Part shown: one piece after another, positions 46,655 through 55,022 of the stretch
How positions within the stretch are numbered: position 1 is the first letter of the stretch
Layout of the letters: every line of letters starts with the position of its first letter
Source: an uncultured Prochlorococcus sp.
GTDB taxonomy: Bacteria > Cyanobacteriota > Cyanobacteriia > PCC-6307 > Cyanobiaceae
Assembly (NCBI GenBank): GCA_902564235.1
Contig: CACFAG010000004.1
Span: forward strand, 1-64,000
Reading direction: 5' to 3'
Length of the DNA stretch: 64,000 nucleotides
Notes under the pieces: generated by a model
Databases searched by the model: none
What the model was told of the DNA's origin: nothing
What the model saw: the letters and a program-made list of their open reading frames with translations, nothing else
Made by a program: the position numbers and the translations under genes

Positions 46655-47581
46655 ATGACTTCTACACAATCCAAACCATCTCATGGAAAAGGACGTGAAT
46701 GCGTCATAACTCGACGTGCATGCTTTAGTTCTAGTCACCGCTATTGGCTTCCTGAAAAAAGCCCAGAAGAAAATTTATCTCTTTTTGGAAAGTGCAGTAT
46801 TGCACCAGGTCATGGTCATAATTATGAACTTATTGTTTCAATGGGAGGAGAACTAGACTCTGATGGAATGGTACTTAATCTCTCTGATGTAAAACACTCT
46901 ATTAAAGATAAGGTTACTGGACAATTAGATTTTCGTTTTTTAAATGATGTCTGGCCTGAATTTAATGTTAATAATCAAGGAGGTATACTTCCCACAACTG
47001 AAGCATTAGTAAAGGTCATTTGGAGTCGTCTGAAGGATGATTTACCTCTTACAAGTCTAAGACTTTATGAAAACCCAAATTTATGGGCAGATTATTTTGG
47101 AAAAAACATGGAAGCATTTTTAACTGTACAAACTCATTTTGCAGCCGCTCATAGACTTGCAAAAGAAGAGATATCCTTTGATGAAAATAAAAAAATCTAT
47201 GGGAAATGTGCCAGAGTTAATGGACATGGTCATAACTATCTTGTCGATATAACTGTAAAAGGAGATATTGATAAAAGAACAGGAATGGTTTGCGACTTAT
47301 CTGCCCTTCAAGAGATAATTAACGATTTAATTGTTGAACAACTAGATCATACTTTTCTTAATAAAGACATCGAATTTTTCCATAATTGTGTTCCAACTGC
47401 TGAAAATATAGCTTTATATATTTCTGATATTCTTAAAAAACCAATACATAATCTTGGTGCAAAATTACACAAAATAAGACTCCAAGAGAGTCCAAATAAT
47501 GCTGCAGAAATTTATGTTGATCAAAAGTTAACCAATTCGTTGAAGTTGAAATTGGAAAATAGTTTAGTCACGCAAACTTGA
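46655..47581 (+). CDS. Tandem 6-pyruvoyl-tetrahydropterin synthase (PTPS/QueD) family protein
   Basis: 308 residues holding two PTPS domains in tandem. PTPS/QueD enzymes act on dihydroneopterin triphosphate, with Zn held by three His and a Cys/Asp/His catalytic set. Domain 1 (about 15-148) has His28, Cys47, and GHGHNY (His53, 55), but the LDH motif reads LDFRFL (Asp92, Phe93), so the catalytic His is missing. Domain 2 (about 152-295) is complete: His166, Cys185, His191, His193, and LDHTFL (Asp231, His232). One catalytic and one degenerate half is the simplest reading. The product (pterin or 7-deazaguanine) is not settled. The RibD_C gene starts in its last codons (4-bp overlap). Confidence 0.88.
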   Translation: MTSTQSKPSHGKGRECVITRRACFSSSHRYWLPEKSPEENLSLFGKCSIAPGHGHNYELIVSMGGELDSDGMVLNLSDVKHSIKDKVTGQLDFRFLNDVWPEFNVNNQGGILPTTEALVKVIWSRLKDDLPLTSLRLYENPNLWADYFGKNMEAFLTVQTHFAAAHRLAKEEISFDENKKIYGKCARVNGHGHNYLVDITVKGDIDKRTGMVCDLSALQEIINDLIVEQLDHTFLNKDIEFFHNCVPTAENIALYISDILKKPIHNLGAKLHKIRLQESPNNAAEIYVDQKLTNSLKLKLENSLVTQT

Positions 47582-48228
47582 ATATCCCAAGAGTAATAAT
47601 TGTTATAGCATCAAGTCTTGATGGGAGAATTGCATTTCCTAGAGGTGGAGAATCTCATCTTGGAAGCGATGAAGATAAAAAAATATTAAATCAAAACTTA
47701 TCAATGGTTGACGCCACCATTTTTGGTTTAGGTACTTTAATAGCTCATCAATCAACTTACCTAGTTAAAAATCTCACTGATAATGACGATGTAAACATAT
47801 CAAAAAGCCAACCAATTTCTATAGTTGCTTCAAATAGCAAAAAATTTAAAAGTAATTGGAAATACTTTCGTCAACCAATTAGAAGATGGCTAATAAGTTC
47901 AAGTAAAGTTGATAACTCGTCGAATAATGAATTCGAGAAAGAACTCTTTTTCGAAGATTCATGGAAAAAAACTTTAATTTCACTTAAAAAACAAGGGATA
48001 AATGATTTAGCTCTGCTAGGAGGTGCAAAACTTATAAATTCATTCATAAAAGAGGATCTAATAACAGATATAAAAATTACAATAATTCCACGAATCATTG
48101 GAGGTAAATATACATGGATCCCTCCAGAACAAACAAATGCGATTTTTAATCTCAAAAGGCTATGGGAAATAAAATCAATTAAAAATTTAATGAATAATGA
48201 AATCCATGTTCATTACAAAAAGATTTGA
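47578..48228 (+). CDS. RibD C-terminal-domain (DHFR-like) reductase
   Basis: A 216-residue protein of the RibD C-terminal reductase/dihydrofolate-reductase-like superfamily: IPRVIIVIASSLDGRIAFPRGGESHLGSDEDKK and DATIFGLGTLIAHQSTYLV at the start, with LALLGGAKLINSFIKEDLITDIKITIIPRIIGG near 140-180. There is no deaminase domain, so it is not complete RibD. TTG start at 47578, overlapping the PTPS stop by 4 bp; coupled expression with PTPS suggests that it reduces a pterin rather than a riboflavin intermediate, which is inference. Confidence 0.8.
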   Translation: MNIPRVIIVIASSLDGRIAFPRGGESHLGSDEDKKILNQNLSMVDATIFGLGTLIAHQSTYLVKNLTDNDDVNISKSQPISIVASNSKKFKSNWKYFRQPIRRWLISSSKVDNSSNNEFEKELFFEDSWKKTLISLKKQGINDLALLGGAKLINSFIKEDLITDIKITIIPRIIGGKYTWIPPEQTNAIFNLKRLWEIKSIKNLMNNEIHVHYKKI

Positions 48229-48245
48229 AATAGTTTCAATAATAA

Positions 48246-49400
48246 ATGAACCAAAAAATACATAAAGTTGAAGTCAAATTGTCAATTAAGGAAATCTCCA
48301 AGGAGATATGGAATGAATTAGCAAATGAAATTAATAATCCATTTTATGAATGGACTTGGATTAAAAACCTTGAGATGTCTAAAAGTGTTTCAAGAGAAAC
48401 TGGTTGGCAGCCTCTATATTTTGTTGCTTATAAAAATGAAGAAATACTAGGAATTGCCCCACTTTTTTTAAAAAATCATAGCTATGGAGAATTCATTTTT
48501 GACCAATCATTTGCAAGATTGGCTCAAGAGCTGAATTTAAATTATTACCCTAAATTAATTGGAATGAGTCCTTATAGTCCTGTAAATGGATATCAATTTC
48601 TTTATAAAAAAAATAAAGACAAGAAAGAAATTACAAATTTACTTATAAACCATATCGAAAGCTTTGCAATTACAAACAAAATCCTAAGTTGTAATTTTTT
48701 ATATATTGATGAACGCTGGGGTAACCATCTTAAATCTTTGGGATACTATGAATGGATAAACTCCAGCAGTGAATGGAGGAGTAATGGAGAAAAAACATTT
48801 GACGATTTTCTATCTAGATTTAACTCCAATCAGAGAAAAAATATAAAAAAAGAGAGGAAATCAATTACTAAACAAGACATTAAAGTAGAAATTTTTAATG
48901 AAGATGATATCAACCAAGAAATCCTCAAAAAAATGCATAATTTTTATGAACAGCATTGTTCGAGGTGGGGAGTTTGGGGAAGTAAATATCTAACATCTAC
49001 ATTTTTCGAAACACTAGTTGATAATAAAAAAAACCTTTTACTTTTTAGTGCAGCAAAACATGATTCAAATGAAATTTTTGCTATGTCGATGTGCGTTAAA
49101 AATAAAAACAACTTATGGGGTAGATATTGGGGTAGCCAAGAAGACATATCTAATTTACATTTTGAATTATGCTACTATCAGCCAATTGAATGGGCGATAA
49201 AAAATAATATCCATTTTTTTGATCCTGGAGCGGGTGGTAAACATAAAAGGCGGAGAGGGTTTTTTGCAAAAAGTTCCATTAGCTTGCTTAAGTGGTTTGA
49301 CAAAAATATGGAAAATATAATTTATCCTTGGCTAAACGAAGTTAATAAACAAACTGAGACTGAAATTGAATTGGAGAATAATTCTATACCCTTTAAATAA
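48246..49400 (+). CDS. GNAT/FemAB-like N-acyltransferase (DUF482 type)
   Basis: 384-residue protein with a double GNAT-like layout as in FemAB/peptidogalycan-type DUF482 proteins: SREIGWQPLYFVAYKNEEILGIAPLFLK-like blocks near 40-75, FLSRFNSNQRKNIKKERKSI near 195-215, and the C-terminal INFDPGAGGKHKRRRGFFAKSSISL near 330-350. The conserved GxGGxHKxxRGF ending is typical. Substrate unknown. It starts 17 bp after the RibD_C gene, and may be in the same transcript. Confidence 0.82.
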   Translation: MNQKIHKVEVKLSIKEISKEIWNELANEINNPFYEWTWIKNLEMSKSVSRETGWQPLYFVAYKNEEILGIAPLFLKNHSYGEFIFDQSFARLAQELNLNYYPKLIGMSPYSPVNGYQFLYKKNKDKKEITNLLINHIESFAITNKILSCNFLYIDERWGNHLKSLGYYEWINSSSEWRSNGEKTFDDFLSRFNSNQRKNIKKERKSITKQDIKVEIFNEDDINQEILKKMHNFYEQHCSRWGVWGSKYLTSTFFETLVDNKKNLLLFSAAKHDSNEIFAMSMCVKNKNNLWGRYWGSQEDISNLHFELCYYQPIEWAIKNNIHFFDPGAGGKHKRRRGFFAKSSISLLKWFDKNMENIIYPWLNEVNKQTETEIELENNSIPFK

Positions 49401-49460
49401 ACTATTATTTGGCTTACCAAAGATTATATTAGTAATATAGTTTTTTATTAATTTCTAAGA

Positions 49461-49847
49461 ATGGATTCTAATAAAAGTTTAGATGAAAAAATAAAGATTG
49501 ATAATAATCTATCCAACCGATATATAGGCTTAGATCCAAACGGTTATTTTATTATAAAAGTAGATTTAGAGGAAAATAGAATAATTTTGGAGCATTTTTT
49601 AAATAACATCGATGAGGAAGGCTATGCGCTTGACCCGGAAACAAATGAACCAATTAAATGCAACTCTCAAAATAAAAGAGTTAGTAATGAAGTTTTTAAA
49701 GGTATTAGCGCGAAACAACTTGGAATATTGATCACTGAAGAAAGAAATGACTTAATAAGCAGATTCGACCATGCTCTATATTTAGGCCGGGAACTACAAA
49801 AAGCAGAAGAATGTTTATACAAAAAATTACCCTATATCCAAGATTAA
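49461..49847 (+). CDS. Hypothetical protein, DUF4346-like
   Basis: A 128-residue soluble protein: RYIGLDPNGYFIIKVDLEENRIILEHFLNN and FKGISAKQLGILITEERNDLISRFDHALYLGRELQKAEECL. This resembles the cyanobacterial DUF4346 domain, which in longer proteins follows a dihydropteroate-synthase-like domain; here it stands alone. The DPNGYFxIxxD and DHAxYLGREL segments are the recognisable parts. Function unknown. 64 bp upstream of the petL-like ORF. Confidence 0.65.
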   Translation: MDSNKSLDEKIKIDNNLSNRYIGLDPNGYFIIKVDLEENRIILEHFLNNIDEEGYALDPETNEPIKCNSQNKRVSNEVFKGISAKQLGILITEERNDLISRFDHALYLGRELQKAEECLYKKLPYIQD

Positions 49848-49911
49848 GAAATTAAACGAAAAAATTTAATCTTTTCATCTGATGTTAAATTAAATAAAAA
49901 TAAAAAAATTA

Positions 49912-50004
49912 ATGAACATCATTTTCTATTTTGCATTTATTGGTTTTGGTTTTGGAGCTGCTTTCGCATTAGATAAGCTCTTAAGAGCAGTTAAATTAAT
50001 TTAA
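49912..50004 (+). CDS. petL: Petite membrane protein, PetL-like (cytochrome b6f)
   Basis: A 30-codon ORF that encodes one membrane helix: IIFYFAFIGFGFGAAFALDKLL, ending RAVKLI. The C-terminal (R/K)xVKLI is characteristic of PetL, the small cytochrome b6f subunit that stabilises the dimer, and the length (30-31 aa) matches. ATG start, no overlap, and 5 bp before the convergent rimO stop. The assignment is from a short sequence and could be wrong; the ORF itself looks real because of its helix and lack of overlap. Confidence 0.6.
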   Translation: MNIIFYFAFIGFGFGAAFALDKLLRAVKLI

Positions 50005-50009
50005 AATAA

Positions 50010-51374
50010 CTACAAAATTTTAATAGTCTCTCCATACAAGTCATATTCATCCGCAAAAGAAATATTTGCTTCAACAAATTTACCAATATAATTTTTCAAA
50101 TCAATTTTATCTTTAACAGATAAAATTACAGTTCCGTCAATTTCAGGAGCGAAATTGTAAGACCGACCTGTTAATTCGTTATTGTCTGATATTTTTTCTA
50201 CCAAAATCTTCATTTTTGAACCGACATATGTCTGATTTTTATCTTTAGAGATATTTTGTTGTAGTGAAATAACGTTATCTTTTCTCGCCTTTGCAACCTC
50301 TGGGGATACTCTATTTGGTAAATCAAAAGCTGAAGTTCCTTCCTCAGGAGAAAAAATAAACACACCTACATGATCAAACTTATTTCTATTCAAAAATTTA
50401 AGAAGGTGTTCAAAATGTTCTTTTTTTTCTCCTGGGAACCCAACAATAAGACTAGTTCTTAATACAGCAGATGGAATTTCTTCTCTAATTTTGCCCAAAA
50501 TTGATTCATTTAAAGAAGCCTGCCAAGGTCTATTCATACTCTTCAAAACATCTGGATGACTATGCTGAAGGGGTAAATCGAAATAGGGTACTATATTTTT
50601 TGAATCTTTAAATGCTCTAATAATTTCATCAGTTAAACCAGTTGGATAAGCATAATGTATCCTTATCCAAGGAATTAAAACTTTTGAAAGCTCATTCAAA
50701 AGTTTAGCTAATGAAGGTTTTCCATAAATATCTTGTCCATAATTAGTTGTTATTTGACTAATTAGTATGATTTCTTGAATACCCTGTTTTGCAAGAGTTT
50801 TAGCCTCTAAAACTATAGATTCTATTGTTCTACTTCTTTGAGGACCTCTCAACTTGGGAATAATGCAAAAAGCACATTTATAATCACAACCTTCAGCAAT
50901 CCGAATATAAGCAACAAACTTTTTTTTATCTACATAACGAGGTGTCACCTCATCTGCAATAAATTCAGGTATTTTTGAGACTTCATTAACGATTTCTCCT
51001 TTTTCTACTCTATTCAAAACCTTAACTATCTTTTGATAATCTCCTGTTCCAACCAAAGCTTTTATTTCAGGTATTTCTTTTAGAAGTTCATCTTTAAAAT
51101 GCTGAGCCATACAGCCTGCAACTATTACTTCCTTTCCTTGATTTGTATAATCTAGAATTTTTCTAATTGATTCTTCTCTGGCTGTTTCAATAAAACTGCA
51201 AGTATTTACAATAATCACATTTGCATCATTTATATTGCTGTCAACTTCATAACCTTCTTTATCTAATAAGCCTTGCATATGTTCAGTATCAACAAGATTT
51301 TTCTCACAGCCGACATGACTGAATGCAATCTTAGATAGTTTTTTTTCTTTTTCATTGATACTATTTTGTTTCAC
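50010..51374 (-). CDS. rimO: Ribosomal protein S12 methylthiotransferase RimO
   Basis: Radical-SAM methylthiotransferase that modifies an Asp of ribosomal protein S12. MTTase N-terminal domain with three Cys ([30 protein letters not shown]), radical-SAM motif [20 protein letters not shown] near residue 168, and C-terminal TRAM domain ([26 protein letters not shown]). RimO rather than MiaB is favoured by GCEKNLVD and the IPxxRGxxRSR form. 454 aa. Confidence 0.92.
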   Translation of the reverse strand: MKQNSINEKEKKLSKIAFSHVGCEKNLVDTEHMQGLLDKEGYEVDSNINDANVIIVNTCSFIETAREESIRKILDYTNQGKEVIVAGCMAQHFKDELLKEIPEIKALVGTGDYQKIVKVLNRVEKGEIVNEVSKIPEFIADEVTPRYVDKKKFVAYIRIAEGCDYKCAFCIIPKLRGPQRSRTIESIVLEAKTLAKQGIQEIILISQITTNYGQDIYGKPSLAKLLNELSKVLIPWIRIHYAYPTGLTDEIIRAFKDSKNIVPYFDLPLQHSHPDVLKSMNRPWQASLNESILGKIREEIPSAVLRTSLIVGFPGEKKEHFEHLLKFLNRNKFDHVGVFIFSPEEGTSAFDLPNRVSPEVAKARKDNVISLQQNISKDKNQTYVGSKMKILVEKISDNNELTGRSYNFAPEIDGTVILSVKDKIDLKNYIGKFVEANISFADEYDLYGETIKIL

Positions 51375-51476
51375 AACTTTAAAAAGAATTAAAAGATTTA
51401 GCTAGCATTTCGTATACAACTCTCATGCCAAGATAATATTAGGATAGATAACGTAATTAACAAACTTTCATTTTGT

Positions 51477-52412
51477 ATGACCCTTAAGACTTCGAACAGA
51501 AGAAATAAAAAAGATTTGAAATGGCCAAAAATCATAATCGCAATTCTTAGCACTATTGGCATAGTTGATACAGGTTCGATTACTTTAAAAAACTGGGGAT
51601 TATTTACTTCGCTTTCATGCCCAGGAATACAAAATGGCTGTGAAACAGTTTTAAATAGTCCTTGGGGTACTTTATTTGAAAATAATCAAGTTAATATACC
51701 TCTCTCATTGGCTGGATTTATAGCTTATTTATCAATATTAGTTATCACAATAATACTTTCACTTAATTTAATTTCCCCAAAAGAAAAACTAAGTAAATTT
51801 TTATGGTGGTTAGTTTTTCTATTATCTTGTGCGTCATCAACATTTAGCTTTTTATTGATCAATATAATGTTTTTTAAAATTCAAGCATATTGCTTTTTTT
51901 GTATACTTTCAGCAATTTTATCATTTTCTATATTTATAATTTCTATGATTGGAGCAAAGTTTGAAAGTAGAGAACCTATGATTTTTAGAGGTTTCATAGT
52001 AGCCATTAGTGTTCTACTGGGAGGTCTAATTTGGTCAACAAACGTTGACCCATCTAATGCTATTGATATTGCAAGACCCACTGAAAATATATCACCGATA
52101 ATTACCACTTCAAGCTCTCCCCAAAAAGTGAAATTTGCAAAATTTCTAAGTGAAAATAATATTATTATGTATAGTGCATACTGGTGCCCGCACTGCCACG
52201 ATCAGAAACAATTATTTGGTAAGGAAGCAGTTAAAGAATTAAAAGTAGTTGAATGTGCTAAAGACGGAAAATATAGTGAATATGAGCTATGCCAAAGCAA
52301 AGGAATCAGCGGATTTCCCTCTTGGGAAATAGATGGAGAAATCATTAGTGGTACTAGAGACTTGAATGAATTAGCCATTAAGACAAGCTATCAAGGAGAT
52401 ACTAATTTTTAA
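51477..52412 (+). CDS. VKOR-thioredoxin fusion (disulfide-forming protein)
   Basis: Membrane protein of 311 residues with an N-terminal vitamin-K-epoxide-reductase domain (about five helices) fused to a C-terminal periplasmic/lumenal thioredoxin-like domain. VKOR redox Cys: Cys48 and Cys55 (CPGIQNGC) and Cys139-FF-Cys142; Trx motif: WCPHC (Cys237, Cys240). The cyanobacterial fusion makes disulfides by passing electrons to quinone; plant LTO1 is needed for PSII assembly. Divergent from rimO; convergent with nadB (11-bp overlap). Confidence 0.92.
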   Translation: MTLKTSNRRNKKDLKWPKIIIAILSTIGIVDTGSITLKNWGLFTSLSCPGIQNGCETVLNSPWGTLFENNQVNIPLSLAGFIAYLSILVITIILSLNLISPKEKLSKFLWWLVFLLSCASSTFSFLLINIMFFKIQAYCFFCILSAILSFSIFIISMIGAKFESREPMIFRGFIVAISVLLGGLIWSTNVDPSNAIDIARPTENISPIITTSSSPQKVKFAKFLSENNIIMYSAYWCPHCHDQKQLFGKEAVKELKVVECAKDGKYSEYELCQSKGISGFPSWEIDGEIISGTRDLNELAIKTSYQGDTNF

Positions 52413-54069
52413 TAAATCTTTTTTGAATTTTTTGATCTAACTTTTGTCTAGTATGGCATTCCCACTTTTTATCTTTATCTGGAAAATCATCTCTGTAATG
52501 CCCTCCTCTACTCTCTTCTCTAAATAAACAAGCTTTTAATAAAGTTATTGTGGTAATTTGTCTATTCTTTAAATCAAGTAAAAGATTCAGTGCCCTCCTA
52601 TTACGCTCACTCAATTTCATTTGTTGATGAAATTCTATTTTTTCAAGAGAACTTAGTAAAGCATTTTTTTGTAATTGAGAAATATCATTTTGAATATAAT
52701 GCAGAAAATTAGTCATATTTACCTTATTTCGAGAGACGCCTAAATTTGACCAACATAGTTTTCTTAATTCATCGATTTTATCTGCAATTTTAGAGATCTG
52801 ATCTTCTTTAGGATCTTGAATATCTAACTTTTGCAATAATCTCTCAAATATTACTAATTTAGGAGGATCATTCAAAACAATTGAAGACATTTTTCTGGCA
52901 AAAACAAGGCATTCCATCAGTGAATTGCTTGCCAATCTATTAGCACCATGTACACCGGTTGAAGCAACTTCTCCTACAGCATATAAGCCTTTTATTGAAG
53001 AAGAAGCATTTAAATCAGTTTTTACCCCTCCCATCCAATAGTGAGCTGCGGGAGCTACAGGAATAACCTCATTTAAAGGGTTAACACCATAATCCTGACA
53101 TCGACTTAATATAGTGGGAAATCGCTCTACAATTTTTTCAGGATCAATATATCTAAGATCTAAGCCAACATGATCAACCTTATTATCTTCCATATTCTTC
53201 ATAATTGCCCTGCTTACCTGGTCTCTAGTAGCTAAATCACGATTTTTAAGATTTTTAACTGGGCTTTCACCATTTTTATCAACTAAAATAGCGCCTTCTC
53301 CTCTAAGTGCCTCAGATATTAAAAAGCAAGGTGCTCCATAAAATTTCAAAGCAGTTGGATGAAATTGAACAAACTCCAAATCTTCAATAGCAGCTCCTGC
53401 TTTCCATGCAAGTGCAATTCCTTCTCCAGAGGATTGAGCAGGATTGGTTGTATTAGTAAATAAATGCCCACCTCCACCCGTAGCCAAAACAACTGCTCTC
53501 GATTTAATCCAATATAAATTTGCGCCATCAAGAACCTGTACTCCTTTACATTCTTCATTATCAATAAGAAGTTCAGTTACTCTTACACCCCTACAGTGAA
53601 GAATATTTTTTTTATTTTCAACATGATCTTCTAAAACTTCAACTAATGCTCTTCCAGTACGATCTTTAACATGCAAGACTCTCCTTCGAGAATGAGCTGC
53701 TTCTAGTGTAGTAGATAATTCATTAGAATTTTGATCGAAAATCATCCCTAAATTCTGTAATCTATGGACACAAGCTGGAGCTTCCTTAACCAGCATTTCT
53801 ACAGCTTGAAAATCACATAGTCCATCCCCTGCTCTTAAAGTATCATTAGCATGAAGATCGAATGAATCGTCTTGTCTGATAACAGATGCTATTCCTCCTT
53901 GCGCCCATCTACTAGAAGATACCTTGCTAGTGTTTCTATTTAAAAGAAGCACTTTTAAATTTGTTGGCAATTCAAGGGAAGTCATTAGTCCAGCAGCTCC
54001 AGCACCTATAACGATTACATCCCAATCATTTATAGGTATAGGTTCTTGCGAAAATGGGGGCCTAAGCAT
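52402..54069 (-). CDS. nadB: L-aspartate oxidase
   Basis: FAD enzyme for the first step of de novo NAD synthesis, oxidising aspartate to iminoaspartate. The dinucleotide motif DVIVIGAGAAGLMTSLEL is near residue 18; SSRWAQGGIASVI, the AHSRRRVLHVKDRTGRALVEVL region, and the FAD-binding end YAVGEVASTGVHGANRLASNSLMECLVFARKM are typical. 555 aa with the helical C-terminus of the fumarate reductase/NadB family. Start adjacent (1-bp overlap) to the DUF3120 gene, a coupled pair. The NadA and NadC partners are not in view. Confidence 0.93.
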   Translation of the reverse strand: MLRPPFSQEPIPINDWDVIVIGAGAAGLMTSLELPTNLKVLLLNRNTSKVSSSRWAQGGIASVIRQDDSFDLHANDTLRAGDGLCDFQAVEMLVKEAPACVHRLQNLGMIFDQNSNELSTTLEAAHSRRRVLHVKDRTGRALVEVLEDHVENKKNILHCRGVRVTELLIDNEECKGVQVLDGANLYWIKSRAVVLATGGGGHLFTNTTNPAQSSGEGIALAWKAGAAIEDLEFVQFHPTALKFYGAPCFLISEALRGEGAILVDKNGESPVKNLKNRDLATRDQVSRAIMKNMEDNKVDHVGLDLRYIDPEKIVERFPTILSRCQDYGVNPLNEVIPVAPAAHYWMGGVKTDLNASSSIKGLYAVGEVASTGVHGANRLASNSLMECLVFARKMSSIVLNDPPKLVIFERLLQKLDIQDPKEDQISKIADKIDELRKLCWSNLGVSRNKVNMTNFLHYIQNDISQLQKNALLSSLEKIEFHQQMKLSERNRRALNLLLDLKNRQITTITLLKACLFREESRGGHYRDDFPDKDKKWECHTRQKLDQKIQKRFIKN

Positions 54070-54836
54070 TAAACCAATCCACTTAGAGTTGGTTGCATGA
54101 TGGCTAAAACAATAAAAATACCATCAACAATTAGTGTCGTTTGAATTACATAACTGGAAACTAAGAGTGCTTTACCACTAGTAGTATTAATTGTCGCAGA
54201 ATCAAAAATTTCTTTTGAGATAAACCATAGTATAAGTGCAACAAAAACAATAATAGATAATGATTTTATATGAATAAGACTCTCTGAGGTTTCTTTAAGA
54301 ATTAGTGGTGCAGTTTCAGAATCTGCTGCAATAACAAGCCTCCATTGATCCATTATCCCTATTAAAAATATTGTAATATCAGTAACTGCAGTTCCAAAGA
54401 GAGATGATATGTAAAAACTAGAACCAATTTTCCAATTTGTACCAAGTCCAATTAAAGCTAATGGGAGGACTACAGCCTCAACAGGAATGTGTAGGATAGG
54501 AAATGGGCTTAACCAACCCCAAAACAAACATCCACCCAGCCAACTGCCTGACACACCAAGTAATAATGAAATTACAATAAACCATTTATTTGAATCTCTC
54601 TGATTCAAAACAAATACTCCTAAGAGAATAACAAAAGTAAAACAAAGAGCACTTATTGGTTCGAACCTAACCCAAGGAGCTTGCACAAAAATAGGTAAAA
54701 TTACAAAAAAAGAAGACCACAACCTTAAAGAAATTGGCCTCGACAAAAAAGTGCTTTCATATGAATCAACTTTTTGATGCAATTCATAGCTCAATTTATC
54801 TTTCACTTCTAGATTTTTTGTAATTAATTCTTTCAA
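54069..54836 (-). CDS. DUF3120 membrane protein
   Basis: 255 residues with about seven hydrophobic segments; WSSFFVILPIFVQAPWVRFEPISAL and SWLGGCLFWGWLSPFPILHIPVEAVVLPLALIG are characteristic of DUF3120, a family of cyanobacteria and plants. Function unknown; topology suggests a transporter-like membrane protein. It is directly upstream of nadB with a one-base overlap. The promoter probably lies in the 186-bp region shared with the DUF512 gene. Confidence 0.85.
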   Translation of the reverse strand: MKELITKNLEVKDKLSYELHQKVDSYESTFLSRPISLRLWSSFFVILPIFVQAPWVRFEPISALCFTFVILLGVFVLNQRDSNKWFIVISLLLGVSGSWLGGCLFWGWLSPFPILHIPVEAVVLPLALIGLGTNWKIGSSFYISSLFGTAVTDITIFLIGIMDQWRLVIAADSETAPLILKETSESLIHIKSLSIIVFVALILWFISKEIFDSATINTTSGKALLVSSYVIQTTLIVDGIFIVLAIMQPTLSGLV

Positions 54837-55022
54837 TTAACAAAATTTATCAGGTTGTTTTAAATAATTTAAATCGTGGTTTTAAAAACTGCGAATTTTA
54901 TATTTTAATAAAGTGAAGACCCTTAATTTCAAACCATATTTACTATTTTAAAAGTATTTAATACACTTTGGATCAAATATGAGTTTAGAATGAAAATAAA
55001 GAAGAATATCTTAAGTTAAATT

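Noticed and set aside
49401..49460. Terminator after the GNAT gene
   Set aside because: TATAT...ATATA near 49425-49440 is A/T-only, short and not clearly better than chance.
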